From Actinospica sp035552695 (GTDB taxonomy: Bacteria; Actinomycetota; Actinomycetes; Streptomycetales; Catenulisporaceae): a stretch of 64,000 nt of DNA. Positions 34,992-44,439 of the stretch are shown one piece after another. The stretch's first letter is position 1, and the number at the start of each line of letters is the position of its first letter. The stretch is from contig NZ_DASZKT010000010.1 in assembly GCF_035552695.1 (NCBI RefSeq), forward strand, positions 15,927-79,926, given 5' to 3'. Under the pieces are notes generated by a model that saw only the letters and a list, made by a program, of their open reading frames with translations, searched no databases and was not told where the DNA came from. The position numbers were made by a program, and so were the translations under genes.

Positions 34992-36883
34992 TGACCTCCC
35001 GTCGAGCTGACGACCTGGTACAAGCGGAGAGATCCGGCCGCGTAGATCTCTCGGAACACGGGGCTCGTGTCGAATTTGGAGAGCGACGCGGCGGGCAGCG
35101 TGGAGTTGTAGTACTGCGCCGGCTCGGAGTCGTCGAAACGGGTGTTACCGGTCGGCAGGTCGAGCACGTCCGCCTGCACGACGACGTATTGGACCGCCGA
35201 TCGGTGGATCTCGGCCAGCACGCCGCTGGTGACGGTCGGCGGATAGAAGATCAGCCAGGTCTGCGCGCCGTCCTCGGCCGAGGACAGCACGTTCTGGCGG
35301 CCCACCGAGCCGAGGGCCAGTCCGGTCTGGGCGTCCGTCGCGACGCGATGGCTCGGACCGAGCGTGGCGAGCATCCATCGGGCGAGTGCCTGGTCGTCCG
35401 GGGTCACGGCCGCCGATCCGTTCGTCAGCCGGTAGTCCGGTGCCAGCCGCTGCGAGAAGTTCCAGGAAACCGAGATGCCGCCCGCGAAGAGCAGGGCGAC
35501 GAGACAGAGCGCGACCGTTCGCCGCCATCGGGACGAATCGAGGAACCGCTCCAGCAGGAAGGCGAAGCAGATCGCTATACCCACGTACAGAAAGTCGGCG
35601 GAACGGTTCGCCGCCTCCTGGCCGTCGGACGTGAATCGCAGCGGAAGCAGAGCCACCCACGCGAGCGTCGACCAGGCCAGCAGCTTGGCGATCAGCGGCA
35701 GGCCGCTCCGCCTGATGCGATAGAGAGCCACCGGAACGGCGGCGAGGATGGCCAGCGTGGCGGCGATGGCGGCCAGCCGCTCCCACTCGGGGGCGGTGGC
35801 GGCCTGGCCCGTGTTCGCGAACAGGGTGCGCGATGTGTGGAACGTGGTTATGAGCTGGATTCCCTGTGCGGCGGCGCGCGACAGTACGGGGCTGAGGTAT
35901 GCGACGGTGATCGGCGCCACGACCGCGACCCACGCCACGGCCGTCCCGGCGGTCACCGAGGCCGGAAGCGTCGGTACGAATTCCTCCGCGCCCGCTGAAG
36001 CGACGTCAGAACGGCGGCGGCGCAACCATCCGACGGCCGCCCACGCCAGCAGGAGCGCGGCCAGTGCCCAAGCGGTGACATGGTGGGTGGCCACCACGGC
36101 GATCGCGACCGCAAGGCTGCACAGGATGGCGGGGAGACCGGGCTGCCGTCCGTTCCGGCGCGCCAGGAAGTAAACGGTGAGCAGGGCCAGCGGCAGGGCC
36201 AGCGATTCGTAGCCGTACTGGGCGTCCCAGTAGAGGAAGTTGGGCTCGGCCGCGTACACCAGGACGGCCACGCCGGCGGCGCGGGGCGAGTCGAAGAGCT
36301 CGTCGACGAGCAGGAACAGCGCCCCGACCAAGACCAGCCGCGCGCAGCCGATCAGGATCAGGCCGCAGGTGTAGACGGAAAACCCGGTCAGGCGCGCGAC
36401 CGCGTCCGTCGCGACGGCCAGGCCCGGGTAGTAGCCGGTGGCGCGGATCAGCGGGTTGTAGCCGAAGAGTTGGCCGGAAGCCAGCAGGTTGGCGGCATTC
36501 CGGTCGTGGGCGAACTCATCGTGGAAGGTGAACGTCGTCGGCTCGTAGACGACCTTCGCCATGTACAGCGCGAGCCCGAAACCCAGGGCGACGGCGAGCC
36601 GTGCCGCTCTGCTGCGCCGAGACAGCAGCAGAACCGCGGCGCTCGGCACGAAGATGAGGGCGAGCCCGGCCCAGAACAGCAGGTAGCCGCCGGATGCCCC
36701 GGAGCGGGATCGTGCGTCGGCGGCCGCCAGTAGGGCCACTCCGGCGCCGTCGGCCGCGAAGGCCGATCCGAGGGCCAGCCCCGTCGCGCGGGTGGCCAGT
36801 CGTCCGCGGATCGCAGTGGGCACCAGGCGAGGGTAGACCCGGCTTTTGATAGGCGCTGTGGCCACGGTCGTGGGCGTCGTCAT
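34988..36883 (-). CDS. polytopic GT-C-type membrane glycosyltransferase-like protein
   Basis: A 631-residue protein with about twelve transmembrane segments. The first large external loop carries FTFHDEFAHDRNA, the acidic pair expected of GT-C enzymes that use polyprenyl-phosphate sugars outside the membrane. The C-terminal 150 residues are extracytoplasmic (DAQTGLALGSVGRQNV). A polymerase-like role cannot be excluded, and no other Wzy-like protein is seen in the operon. The ATG at 36883 overlaps the GT4 gene's stop (ATGA); the earlier GTG at 36904 is less likely. Confidence 0.78.
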   Translation of the reverse strand: MTTPTTVATAPIKSRVYPRLVPTAIRGRLATRATGLALGSAFAADGAGVALLAAADARSRSGASGGYLLFWAGLALIFVPSAAVLLLSRRSRAARLAVALGFGLALYMAKVVYEPTTFTFHDEFAHDRNAANLLASGQLFGYNPLIRATGYYPGLAVATDAVARLTGFSVYTCGLILIGCARLVLVGALFLLVDELFDSPRAAGVAVLVYAAEPNFLYWDAQYGYESLALPLALLTVYFLARRNGRQPGLPAILCSLAVAIAVVATHHVTAWALAALLLAWAAVGWLRRRRSDVASAGAEEFVPTLPASVTAGTAVAWVAVVAPITVAYLSPVLSRAAAQGIQLITTFHTSRTLFANTGQAATAPEWERLAAIAATLAILAAVPVALYRIRRSGLPLIAKLLAWSTLAWVALLPLRFTSDGQEAANRSADFLYVGIAICFAFLLERFLDSSRWRRTVALCLVALLFAGGISVSWNFSQRLAPDYRLTNGSAAVTPDDQALARWMLATLGPSHRVATDAQTGLALGSVGRQNVLSSAEDGAQTWLIFYPPTVTSGVLAEIHRSAVQYVVVQADVLDLPTGNTRFDDSEPAQYYNSTLPAASLSKFDTSPVFREIYAAGSLRLYQVVSSTGGQ

Positions 36884-38055
36884 CCGCCCCACCGTCCGCA
36901 CCACGCCGGCAGGTGGCCGACCGTCGCGCAGGCGGCGCGGTGAAGCGTCCGCCTACGCGGGCTTGCCATCAGGTCGCGGGCGAAACGGGCGAGATCCTCG
37001 GCGTAGCGTTCGTCGTGCTTCCCCGCGACCCAGCCCGGCGCCCGGCGGGCCATGGGCTCCCGAAGAGACGGCTCGGCCAGGGCTTCCATCGCTCCGGTCA
37101 GGGCGCCGGCGTCGCCGACCGGGACGACGCGGCCGACCGACTCCGGAACTCGGGCCTTGATGTCACCGGCGGCGTCGGAGACGATCACAGGCAGGCCGGC
37201 AGCCAGTGCCTCCTCCACCACGAGACCGTTGGGATCTCCGTGGGTGGGGAAGACCAGGACGTCGCAGACCGCGTACCACTCTGGCAGGTCGGCCGGCTGG
37301 ACGAAGCCCGCGAACGTGACGCCGGCCGTGGCCGACTCCCGATCGACGTAGCGTTCGCCGTCGACGCCGTCGCCGACTATCAGCAAGCTGATGTCGTCGC
37401 GGATCGTGCGGACCTGCCGGTAGGCGGCGAACAACTCGTCCAGCCCCTTGCCCGACCAGATGCGTCCCACGTACAGGAAGACGCATCCGGACAGCCCGAG
37501 CGCCTCGCGGCGGCGCCGCCGTTCGTCTGCCGGCATGTCGCGGCCCCGGCCGTAGTGGGCCACGTCGATCGACTGTGTGACGACGGTGGTGCGCTCCCGC
37601 GGCAGGCCGTACCGCGCCGCCAGCGCTGCTCCGTCCGAACCGGGGACCTTTGCCCCGTCGACGGCTTTGAAGAGTACGTTCTTGCCGAGCTCCCGCCACC
37701 ACGTGCGCCGCGACCACGCGTCGTAGTTGGGCAGCACCCGGAACGCCACGCGCCGGGCGGCGGCGAAGCCCGTCACCGCGCCGAGGGCCAGGTTCCAGCG
37801 GTCGTACTCCAGGATGAACACGTCCGGGCGCAGCCGGCGCAGCTCCTTCACCGGCACCTTGAACCGTCCCAGATAGCTCGCGGGGAACTTCCACGCCGAC
37901 TCGTCCACGTCCCAGGACCGGTCCGGCTCGCGTACCTGCGAGAAGACGGCATGGAACTCGAGCTCCGGGTGCTCGACGGCGGCGTTGAAACGCGCCACCA
38001 CGTACGGGGTGGGCTGGGTGAACCAGTAGAGCACCCGCACCGGCCGTTCTGTCAT
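36880..38055 (-). CDS. GT4-family glycosyltransferase
   Basis: A 391-residue GT-B-fold enzyme. The N-terminal acceptor domain starts VRVLYWFTQPTPYV. The C-terminal donor domain shows FLYVGRIWSGKGLDELF and the nucleotide-sugar-binding GLVVEEALAAGLPVIVSDA. It is cytoplasmic or membrane-associated and adds one sugar to the lipid-linked repeat unit; donor and acceptor cannot be told. ATG overlaps the upstream gene's stop by four bases at 38052-38055 and its own stop overlaps the next start. Confidence 0.88.
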   Translation of the reverse strand: MTERPVRVLYWFTQPTPYVVARFNAAVEHPELEFHAVFSQVREPDRSWDVDESAWKFPASYLGRFKVPVKELRRLRPDVFILEYDRWNLALGAVTGFAAARRVAFRVLPNYDAWSRRTWWRELGKNVLFKAVDGAKVPGSDGAALAARYGLPRERTTVVTQSIDVAHYGRGRDMPADERRRRREALGLSGCVFLYVGRIWSGKGLDELFAAYRQVRTIRDDISLLIVGDGVDGERYVDRESATAGVTFAGFVQPADLPEWYAVCDVLVFPTHGDPNGLVVEEALAAGLPVIVSDAAGDIKARVPESVGRVVPVGDAGALTGAMEALAEPSLREPMARRAPGWVAGKHDERYAEDLARFARDLMASPRRRTLHRAACATVGHLPAWCGRWGG

Positions 38056-39146
38056 GCCGCCGCCACCGCCGCGCTCGTGAGGTCGCGGTAGACATCAAGG
38101 GTCTGCGTCGTCACCTCGTCCCAGGTCGGGATCCGCTGGGCGGGCGCGGGCGACTCGTTCAGGGCGTGTCCCAGGGCATCGGCCAGAACCTTCGGCTCGG
38201 CATCCAGGGGTACCAGCGTGATCGCCCCCGCGGTGCGGTCGCGGATGTCGCGGTGGGCCGGGATATCCGAGGCGACCACGCGGGCGCCGGCGGCCAGCAG
38301 TTCGAGGATGGTGACCGGCATCGCCTCGTTGGACGACATGGAGCAGAACACGTCGGCGCTGGCGTACCAGCGGTACAGCAGATCGGTTTCCACCCGTCCG
38401 ATGAAGCGGACCCTGTCCCGCACACCGCGCTCGTCGGCGAGCGCTTCGAGAGCGCCGCGCTCGGGGCCGTCCCCGGTGACCACCAGGCGCAGACCGGCGG
38501 GCGTCAGCGCCATGGCCTCGACGATGCGGTCGATCTGCTTGTAGGACTGGAGGCGTCCGCCGGTGACGATGACCGCCTCCGCGTCGGGGAACGGCTGGGC
38601 GGCGGTGATCCGTTCCAGGTCGACGCCGTTGGGGATGACGGTGACGCGCGGCCGGGCCGAGGGAAAGTGGGAAAGGAAGAGTTCGGCCTCGGCGCGGGAC
38701 ACGCAGATGATGCGTTGCGACCGAGCCGCTATCGCCGCCCCCGCGGCGCGGTACGGGATGTGGATGGCCTTGCGCAGTGGCGAGTGACCGGTGCCGTGGT
38801 AGTGCGGAGTGAAGACGAGCGGCGAGGCACCGGCCATGGTGGCGGCCAGCGGTGCGGCGGAATGGTAGCCGTGCGCGTGCACCACGTCATAGCGGTGCCG
38901 GTGTCGTACGAGCGTGGCCCACACCGCCGGGGACACCCCGAAATGCTGGCTGGGCACCGGCACCTTGTGCCGCCGCACCAGGACTCCTTCGCGCATCTCG
39001 GTGTCGGGAAGACCGGGATCGTCGCGATGGGTGAGGACTTCGACGGTCTCCCCGCGGTCGGCCAGCCGCTTGGCGATCTCCTCGACGTGGGATTCGACGC
39101 CCCCGGCGAACGGGGCGTAGTGCGCGCAGATCAGGGCGATCCTCAT
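38052..39146 (-). CDS. GT4-family glycosyltransferase
   Basis: A 364-residue retaining GT-B enzyme. Seen: the N-terminal CAHYAPFAGGVESHVEEIA loop typical of GT4, VVHAHGYHS, VTGGRLQSYKQIDRIV at the start of the donor domain, and the EAMPVTILELLAAG donor motif with both glutamates. It resembles phosphatidylinositol mannosyltransferase-like GT4 proteins in overall pattern, but the substrate is not known. It is linked on both sides by four-base overlaps. Confidence 0.9.
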   Translation of the reverse strand: MRIALICAHYAPFAGGVESHVEEIAKRLADRGETVEVLTHRDDPGLPDTEMREGVLVRRHKVPVPSQHFGVSPAVWATLVRHRHRYDVVHAHGYHSAAPLAATMAGASPLVFTPHYHGTGHSPLRKAIHIPYRAAGAAIAARSQRIICVSRAEAELFLSHFPSARPRVTVIPNGVDLERITAAQPFPDAEAVIVTGGRLQSYKQIDRIVEAMALTPAGLRLVVTGDGPERGALEALADERGVRDRVRFIGRVETDLLYRWYASADVFCSMSSNEAMPVTILELLAAGARVVASDIPAHRDIRDRTAGAITLVPLDAEPKVLADALGHALNESPAPAQRIPTWDEVTTQTLDVYRDLTSAAVAAA

Positions 39147-40087
39147 GCCAGCGTCACCCCCGCGCCCGCCGGGCGGTCCCAGGCGGCCCGCAGTCCGTCG
39201 ACGAGCGACGTGCGCGGCGCCCAGTCCAACAGCTTCTGAGCCATCGTCGGGTCGGCCAGCAGGACGGGACGGTCCACGGGGCGAAGGCGGCTCGGGTCGG
39301 TGACCGGAGCCACCCCTGCCGCGGTCATTCCGGCCAGGGCCTCGACCACTTCGTCACCCGCGTAGGCTCTCCCGCTGCCGATGTTCACCGTCGCCGATTG
39401 TCCGTCGCCGGCGTACCTGGCCAGCCTCAGCAGCGCGTCGGCGACGTCGTCGACGAACACGTAGTCCCGCTTGGTCGAGAGATTGCCGAGCCGGACCGAC
39501 TCCCCCGCCTTCAACTGGGAGATGAGGCTGGGGATGAAATGCGCGTTGGTCTCGCCCGGGCCGAATACGTTGAACAGCCGGGCGATGCCCACCCCGGTCC
39601 CGGTACGGGCTGCGAACTCGACCGCCAACTCCTCGGTCCAGCGCTTGGACTGCCCGTAGACGTCAATCGGTCCGAGCGAGTCCTCCTGCTCTTGATGCGG
39701 CCCGTCGGCCGGGGCGTAGACCGCGGCCGAGGAGGCTACCACCACGGAGACCGGGCCGCGAAGTCCGGCCGCGGCCTCCAGCACGGAACGTGTGCCGTCC
39801 ACGTTGACCCGCAGGCAGCGCGCCGGGTCGGCGTCGCAGTCGGGAATGAAGTGCAGCGCGGCCAGATGGAAGACGGCCTCGGGCTGGAAGGACGAGAAGA
39901 CCCGGCCCAGACTGTCCGTCACATCCTGCTCTATCACGCGGACCCGGGCCTGGTCCGCACCCAGGTTCTCGCGCGAGCCTCGGGACAAGTCGTCCACGAC
40001 GACGACCTCGCACGACTCCGCCAGCAGACGACGGACCAGCGCCGAGCCCACAAAACCGCAGCCACCCGTCACCAGGCACCGCATCAT
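39143..40087 (-). CDS. NAD-dependent sugar epimerase/dehydratase (UDP-glucose 4-epimerase-like)
   Basis: A 314-residue extended short-chain dehydrogenase. Seen: the NAD motif VTGGCGFVGSALVRRLL at the N-terminus, VVASSAAVYAP with the catalytic serine, and the YGQSK tetrad lysine/tyrosine pair. RLFNVFGPGE and RDYVFVDDVADALL are typical of GalE-like enzymes. It should make a sugar nucleotide for the operon's glycan. ATG at 40087 overlaps the flippase stop; an open frame upstream to 41758 belongs to other genes. Confidence 0.9.
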   Translation of the reverse strand: MMRCLVTGGCGFVGSALVRRLLAESCEVVVVDDLSRGSRENLGADQARVRVIEQDVTDSLGRVFSSFQPEAVFHLAALHFIPDCDADPARCLRVNVDGTRSVLEAAAGLRGPVSVVVASSAAVYAPADGPHQEQEDSLGPIDVYGQSKRWTEELAVEFAARTGTGVGIARLFNVFGPGETNAHFIPSLISQLKAGESVRLGNLSTKRDYVFVDDVADALLRLARYAGDGQSATVNIGSGRAYAGDEVVEALAGMTAAGVAPVTDPSRLRPVDRPVLLADPTMAQKLLDWAPRTSLVDGLRAAWDRPAGAGVTLA

Positions 40088-41451
40088 GAATCCCCCTTCG
40101 ACAATGTTTCGGTCAATGCGGTGTTGGTCACTGCGGTGTCGATCGCTGCGGTGTCGTTCACCGCGTCGCGGTGGACGGCCAGGTCCAGCGCGCACCAGAT
40201 CGCGCCGGCCGTCTGGGTGGCGAGCCAGGCCCAGCCCGCGCCGGCGATGCCCCACCAGGCCAGGGCCGGGACGGTGAGGGCGAGCCGGGAGATCGAGATG
40301 GCCCAGCAGATGCCCGCCGCGGTCCGGTAGCGCTTGTGCACCCGCAGGACACCGCGGTAGATCGTGACCACCGCGTCGGGGACGGCCCCCAACGACAGCA
40401 GGACGAGAAGCGTGTAGGCGTGCGCCGCGTACTGCGCGCCGAACACGTCCAGGACCAGACGGCCCGCGAAGATCGTGACCGCGGCGCCCAGGACGATGAG
40501 CGGAAAGACCAACTTCAGGCCGGCCAGGGCAAGCGGCAGCGCGCGGTGCGGGTGGCGGCTGCCCTCGGCGAAGGTGGACGTTCCGACGGCCGAGGCGAAG
40601 ACCGCGTAGAAGCCGCCGATCTTCCAGGCCACGTAGAACCAGCCCGCGGCCTCCGGGGACACCTCCAGCGCGACGATCACCGGGATCGCGTAGAGCGTCG
40701 CCTGATCGCCGACGCTGATCACGTAGTTGCCGGCGAGGCTTTCCCGCATCGACCAGACCTGCCGGGAGAAGCCGGTCAGGCGCGGCCGGTATCCGTATCG
40801 GCGAATCAGGACCAGGACGCAGCCCAAGACGGTGGCCGCCAGAACGCCCGACCAGGCGGAGAGAATGCCGACGGCGCCGAACACCGCGAAGACCGGCAGG
40901 GCGACGATCCCGAGCTTGACCACGGCGAAGACGGTGCTCGAGCCGAGGAACCAGACCGCCTGGTGCTCCGCCACCCAGACGCTCTCCAGCACCTGGGAGG
41001 CCGTCGTGGCCACCACCCCGACGACGAAGGCCGCCACCCACCATCCGTCCCGGTACAGGAACGCCGAATGCCCTGTCGTCGCCAGGACCGCCACCGTGGC
41101 CAGCGCGGTCACCGCCGACGTGGCCGAGGTGAATACGAGCGGGGCAGTGATGGTGGCCGACCACTCGCGCGGCCGCCGCTTCCCGGGCAGTTCCGCCAGC
41201 ACGGCCATGGATCCGCCGAGGGCTCCCAGCAGCGAGGCGAAGGCCATGGCCGAGACGCCCGCGCCGGCCTCTCCGATGGCGGACGCGGGGTACATCCGCG
41301 CGGCCACCGTCCAGAAGACGTACCCGAGCAGCGAGGTCACGACCGTCGTCGCCGTCAGGTACAGCGAGTTCATGACCAGCGGGTCCCTGGCGCGGCCCGG
41401 CAGCCGGGAACTGAGCCTCTCGGGCACGAGCGGCATCCGCAGGAGCGTCAC
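40084..41451 (-). CDS. Wzx-like oligosaccharide flippase
   Basis: A 455-residue protein with about 12-14 hydrophobic segments of the polysaccharide-transport (MATE/MOP) type, beginning RDPLVMNSLYLTATTVVTSLLG. Such proteins flip lipid-linked repeat units across the membrane. Its presence shows that the operon builds its polymer on a lipid carrier and exports it. GTG at 41451 overlaps the GT4 stop (GTGA). The C-terminal tail is rich in threonine and alanine (DTAAIDTAVTNTALTETL), an unusual repetitive ending. Confidence 0.87.
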   Translation of the reverse strand: MTLLRMPLVPERLSSRLPGRARDPLVMNSLYLTATTVVTSLLGYVFWTVAARMYPASAIGEAGAGVSAMAFASLLGALGGSMAVLAELPGKRRPREWSATITAPLVFTSATSAVTALATVAVLATTGHSAFLYRDGWWVAAFVVGVVATTASQVLESVWVAEHQAVWFLGSSTVFAVVKLGIVALPVFAVFGAVGILSAWSGVLAATVLGCVLVLIRRYGYRPRLTGFSRQVWSMRESLAGNYVISVGDQATLYAIPVIVALEVSPEAAGWFYVAWKIGGFYAVFASAVGTSTFAEGSRHPHRALPLALAGLKLVFPLIVLGAAVTIFAGRLVLDVFGAQYAAHAYTLLVLLSLGAVPDAVVTIYRGVLRVHKRYRTAAGICWAISISRLALTVPALAWWGIAGAGWAWLATQTAGAIWCALDLAVHRDAVNDTAAIDTAVTNTALTETLSKGDS

Positions 41452-42584
41452 CGCAGTATCCCGTCGAACAATTCCGTGTAGCTCCGGGCGGTGTCGGACC
41501 ACGTGGTGGCGCCCTGGAATCGTCGGCCGACGAGCTCGGCCGCCTTGAGCACGCCGTCCGCCAGCGATTCCGGGCTGGACGGATCAGCGAGCACCACGCC
41601 CGGGTAGTGGGCCGTGGCTTCGACCAGACCCCCGACCCTCGTCGCCACCACCGGAAGCCCCGCGGCCATCGCGATCTGGAGCGGTCCGGACGACGAGGAC
41701 CGGTGATACGGCAGCACGACGACGTCGGCGCCGGCGAAGTAGCCGGCCGCTTCGGCATCGGTGACGTACCGATTGACGAACGTGATCCGGTCCCGGTGCT
41801 TCGAGGCGGCGATCAGACGGTTCGGCAGATCCCAGCCCTCCCAGGTCTCACCCACGACGGTGAACCAGAACCGAGTGTCCGAGCCGAGGAGGTCCACGGC
41901 CGCTATGAGATCCTCCACGCCCTTGAACGGCCGGATGACACCGAAGTACAGGAGGTTGATCACGTCGGCCGGAGCTTCCCTGAGCGGCGGCCGTGACGGG
42001 AGGTAGTCGTAGCCTGCGTGCGCGACCAGCGTCACGCTCTCGTCGACGCCGTAACGGTCCTTGACCAGCTCACGGTCGAAATGCGAGTGGACCAACTGCG
42101 CCGCGGAGAGCCTGAGCAGACTCCGGCCCAGGAGGTCCGTATAGCGGGTGACGAAGGGCAGCCGGGCTTCGCCGACATCCTGGGCCTCGTGGAACTCCAC
42201 GACGACTCTGGCCCCGTACAGTCGGGCGACGACGGCCAGCACCAGGTAGGTGTGCAGCACGGCCCCGGTCCACCACTGCAGGACGAGGACCTGCGGCCGC
42301 TCCCGGCGCAGGAACGCGATCGCCCGGGCCAGCGACCGGCCCCAGTACCAGTCGACCCCGTCGACCCGCGGTACGTCCGGTGGCAGCCGCAGGTCGGTCA
42401 GGGCACCCCCCACCCGCGCGCGGCCCGGATAGAACCGCTCCGGCACCAGGTTGCGGATCAGCACGGCCGAGCACTGATGGCCCGCCTCGCCCAGCGCCTC
42501 GATCAGGGAGTACGTGTAGTAGGTGATACCGGATAGGAAACGGGTTCCTGGGCCGACGACGCAGACGCGCCTGGGCTCAGCCAC
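41448..42584 (-). CDS. GT4-family glycosyltransferase
   Basis: A 378-residue GT-B enzyme. Seen: GPGTRFLSGITYYTYSLIEAL in the acceptor domain, VVVEFHEAQD, and LLYFGVIRPFKGVEDLI at the donor domain. The donor motif reads GPLQIAMAAGLPVVAT, with a glutamine where the second conserved glutamate usually sits, so its nucleotide-sugar binding may differ. Start GTG at 42584 with GGAGG upstream; it overlaps the DapF-like gene's end by eight bases. Confidence 0.87.
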   Translation of the reverse strand: MAEPRRVCVVGPGTRFLSGITYYTYSLIEALGEAGHQCSAVLIRNLVPERFYPGRARVGGALTDLRLPPDVPRVDGVDWYWGRSLARAIAFLRRERPQVLVLQWWTGAVLHTYLVLAVVARLYGARVVVEFHEAQDVGEARLPFVTRYTDLLGRSLLRLSAAQLVHSHFDRELVKDRYGVDESVTLVAHAGYDYLPSRPPLREAPADVINLLYFGVIRPFKGVEDLIAAVDLLGSDTRFWFTVVGETWEGWDLPNRLIAASKHRDRITFVNRYVTDAEAAGYFAGADVVVLPYHRSSSSGPLQIAMAAGLPVVATRVGGLVEATAHYPGVVLADPSSPESLADGVLKAAELVGRRFQGATTWSDTARSYTELFDGILR

Positions 42585-43527
42585 CGGAGCCTCCGATCGC
42601 CAGCGCGGGCTCAGTCCTGGAAGTCTCAGTCCTGGAAGTCACTGCGCCGATCGGCGGGATGTTGCCGAACAGATGGCCGGTGGATCCGCTGATGAGCAAT
42701 CCGTGCTCGGTCTCCTCGACCTGTATCTCGCCTTCCTGGACGACCACGCGGACCGGGTACGACAGGCCCCAGACCCGGTTGGCCACGTAGGCGGATGCGG
42801 CGGACCCGGTACCGCAGGCCCGCGTCTCGTCCTCCACTCCCACCTCGTAGGTGCGGATGCGGACGCCGTCCTCGTACCGTTGCATGTAGTCGACGTGCAG
42901 GCCTTCCGGATGATTCAGCTGTCGGCACAGCCGGTCGTCGTAGCGCAGCGCGGCGCCTGCGGTCTTGACGTCGATCGCATCAAGGTCCTGGCTCTCATCG
43001 AGCAGCACGACCAGGTGCGCCACACCGCTGAACACGAAGTACTGCTCGTCGGTGACGCGTTGGAACTCCCGCCCGGCTCCGAGCGCGACGCGGATCGCGC
43101 CGCCGGCGGCCGAAACCCACTTCGGGCCGTCGTCGGTCATGACGACGTCCGCGGCGCGGCGCAGGTATCCCCGCTCGTCGCCGTACCGGGTCACGCAACG
43201 AAGTGCATTGCCGCACATCGAGGCATTCGTGCCGTCCCGGTCGAAATAGGTCATCCGAACCGGTGCGTCGATGGTTTCATCGACGGTCCGGACGAAAGCG
43301 ATCCCGTCCACGCGCACCGACGTGAACGACTCACAGAGCTCGACCGCGAGGCCGCTCCCGATGTCGTCGGCGGACAGGCCGCTCAGGCTCTCGTCGACGA
43401 CGAGGATCACGTTGCCGTTGCCGTGCATGACCGAGAAAGTCAGCAGTTCCACGTCGATCCCGGGAACGCCGCGCAGGCGGAGGTCGTCATAGTCGGCCTG
43501 CAGGGCATGGCGATCCAGGTCAAGCAT
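42577..43527 (-). CDS. divergent DapF-like amino-acid epimerase/racemase
   Basis: A 316-residue protein of the diaminopimelate epimerase fold, with the two catalytic cysteines kept: C105 in MCGNALRC and C238 in ACGTGS. Several substrate positions differ from true DapF: the GND motif reads HGNGNVIL, the FN before the first cysteine is FD (D96), and the ERGxGET loop is EVGVEDET with the arginine lost and one residue added. This suggests a cofactor-independent racemase for another amino acid, as with histidine racemases of staphylopine-like pathways. It lies inside the glycan operon. AAGGAG precedes the ATG. Confidence 0.8.
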   Translation of the reverse strand: MLDLDRHALQADYDDLRLRGVPGIDVELLTFSVMHGNGNVILVVDESLSGLSADDIGSGLAVELCESFTSVRVDGIAFVRTVDETIDAPVRMTYFDRDGTNASMCGNALRCVTRYGDERGYLRRAADVVMTDDGPKWVSAAGGAIRVALGAGREFQRVTDEQYFVFSGVAHLVVLLDESQDLDAIDVKTAGAALRYDDRLCRQLNHPEGLHVDYMQRYEDGVRIRTYEVGVEDETRACGTGSAASAYVANRVWGLSYPVRVVVQEGEIQVEETEHGLLISGSTGHLFGNIPPIGAVTSRTETSRTEPALAIGGSGG

Positions 43528-43554
43528 TGTCAGGCTCCTTACGGGTGGCAGGCT

Positions 43555-44439
43555 TCACGCGCCCGATCCCAATGCGGGTAGTCGCCACTTCTCCCCGAGT
43601 TCGACATCGAACGAGGCCGGGCTGAAACGCTCGAGGCCCCCGCACGGGTAGGGAGTCAGTTCACCGAAGACGATCGACCCGTCTACGTCAGAGAGGTCGT
43701 AAAGGTCGACACGGATGAAGTCGAACGGCTTGCCCAGCTGCCGCGCGATATCCAGCATCCGGTCCAGCTCCGGCGGCGGCGGTGCTATCGGAGCGATTCC
43801 CTGCGGCCCGTACAGCACGTCGAGCGGCGTCCAGTCCGCGCGGTACAGCCTCTGCTGATTCCCGTCGTACCGGTTCACCATCTCGATGAGATCCGGCTCG
43901 CCGTCGAAGACGAAGATCTTGTAGTCGGGAGGCGGCGATCCCGGCGGCCCAAGCAGTTCCTCGACGAGGAACATGGGCCGGGCCGTGGCATAGGCCCATT
44001 CGCGCATCTTGCTCGACTCGAAGGCGTCGAGCCAGGTCGCCGTGACGGTCGAGAGCTCCCCGAGATCGGCCTGCCCGCTGCCGAAATAGACCAGTCCCGA
44101 CCGGTGATTCGGCTTGAGCACCCAGTGCTCGGGCAGGTCCACCGCTAGCAGATCGCCGAGGTCCGAACCGGACCAGATCGTCCGCGGAACCCGCAGCCCC
44201 TCCAACCCCGCGCTCTCGGCGTACTCCTTCATGGCCAGCTTGTCGCAGGTCCATTCGAGCAGGGGCCTGCGATCGTTCAGGATGCGCCAGTTGACCTTGT
44301 CGCTGAATGTCACGGGTTTGCTGAAGTGCGGGAGTTTGCGGTTGTAGTAGAGGAAGAGCAGCCTTCGTTCCACGCCGACGGGCAGACGGTAGACCATTGA
44401 CCGTGCCGCCCCGCGCAGGCTTTGCGTCATGCCGGTCAC
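43555..44439 (-). CDS. TupA-like ATP-grasp ligase
   Basis: A 294-residue protein resembling TupA-like ATP-grasp proteins: KLPHFSKPVTFSDKVNWRIL at the start, HWVLKPNHRSG with the ATP-grasp lysine, DYKIFVFDGEP in the centre, and DFIRVDLYDL...GELTPYPCGG at the metal-binding end. TupA was named from the teichuronopeptide locus of an alkaliphilic Bacillus, where an acidic polymer carries peptide. Formation of an amide bond between an amino acid and a uronic or amino sugar is the likely reaction, but it is inferred. GTG at 44439 overlaps the GT2 stop (GTGA). Confidence 0.8.
   Translation of the reverse strand: MTGMTQSLRGAARSMVYRLPVGVERRLLFLYYNRKLPHFSKPVTFSDKVNWRILNDRRPLLEWTCDKLAMKEYAESAGLEGLRVPRTIWSGSDLGDLLAVDLPEHWVLKPNHRSGLVYFGSGQADLGELSTVTATWLDAFESSKMREWAYATARPMFLVEELLGPPGSPPPDYKIFVFDGEPDLIEMVNRYDGNQQRLYRADWTPLDVLYGPQGIAPIAPPPPELDRMLDIARQLGKPFDFIRVDLYDLSDVDGSIVFGELTPYPCGGLERFSPASFDVELGEKWRLPALGSGA

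Noticed and set aside
36880..44439. Antibiotic biosynthetic gene cluster
   Set aside because: No polyketide, non-ribosomal peptide or terpene enzymes are present. Flippase and glycosyltransferases fit a surface polymer better.
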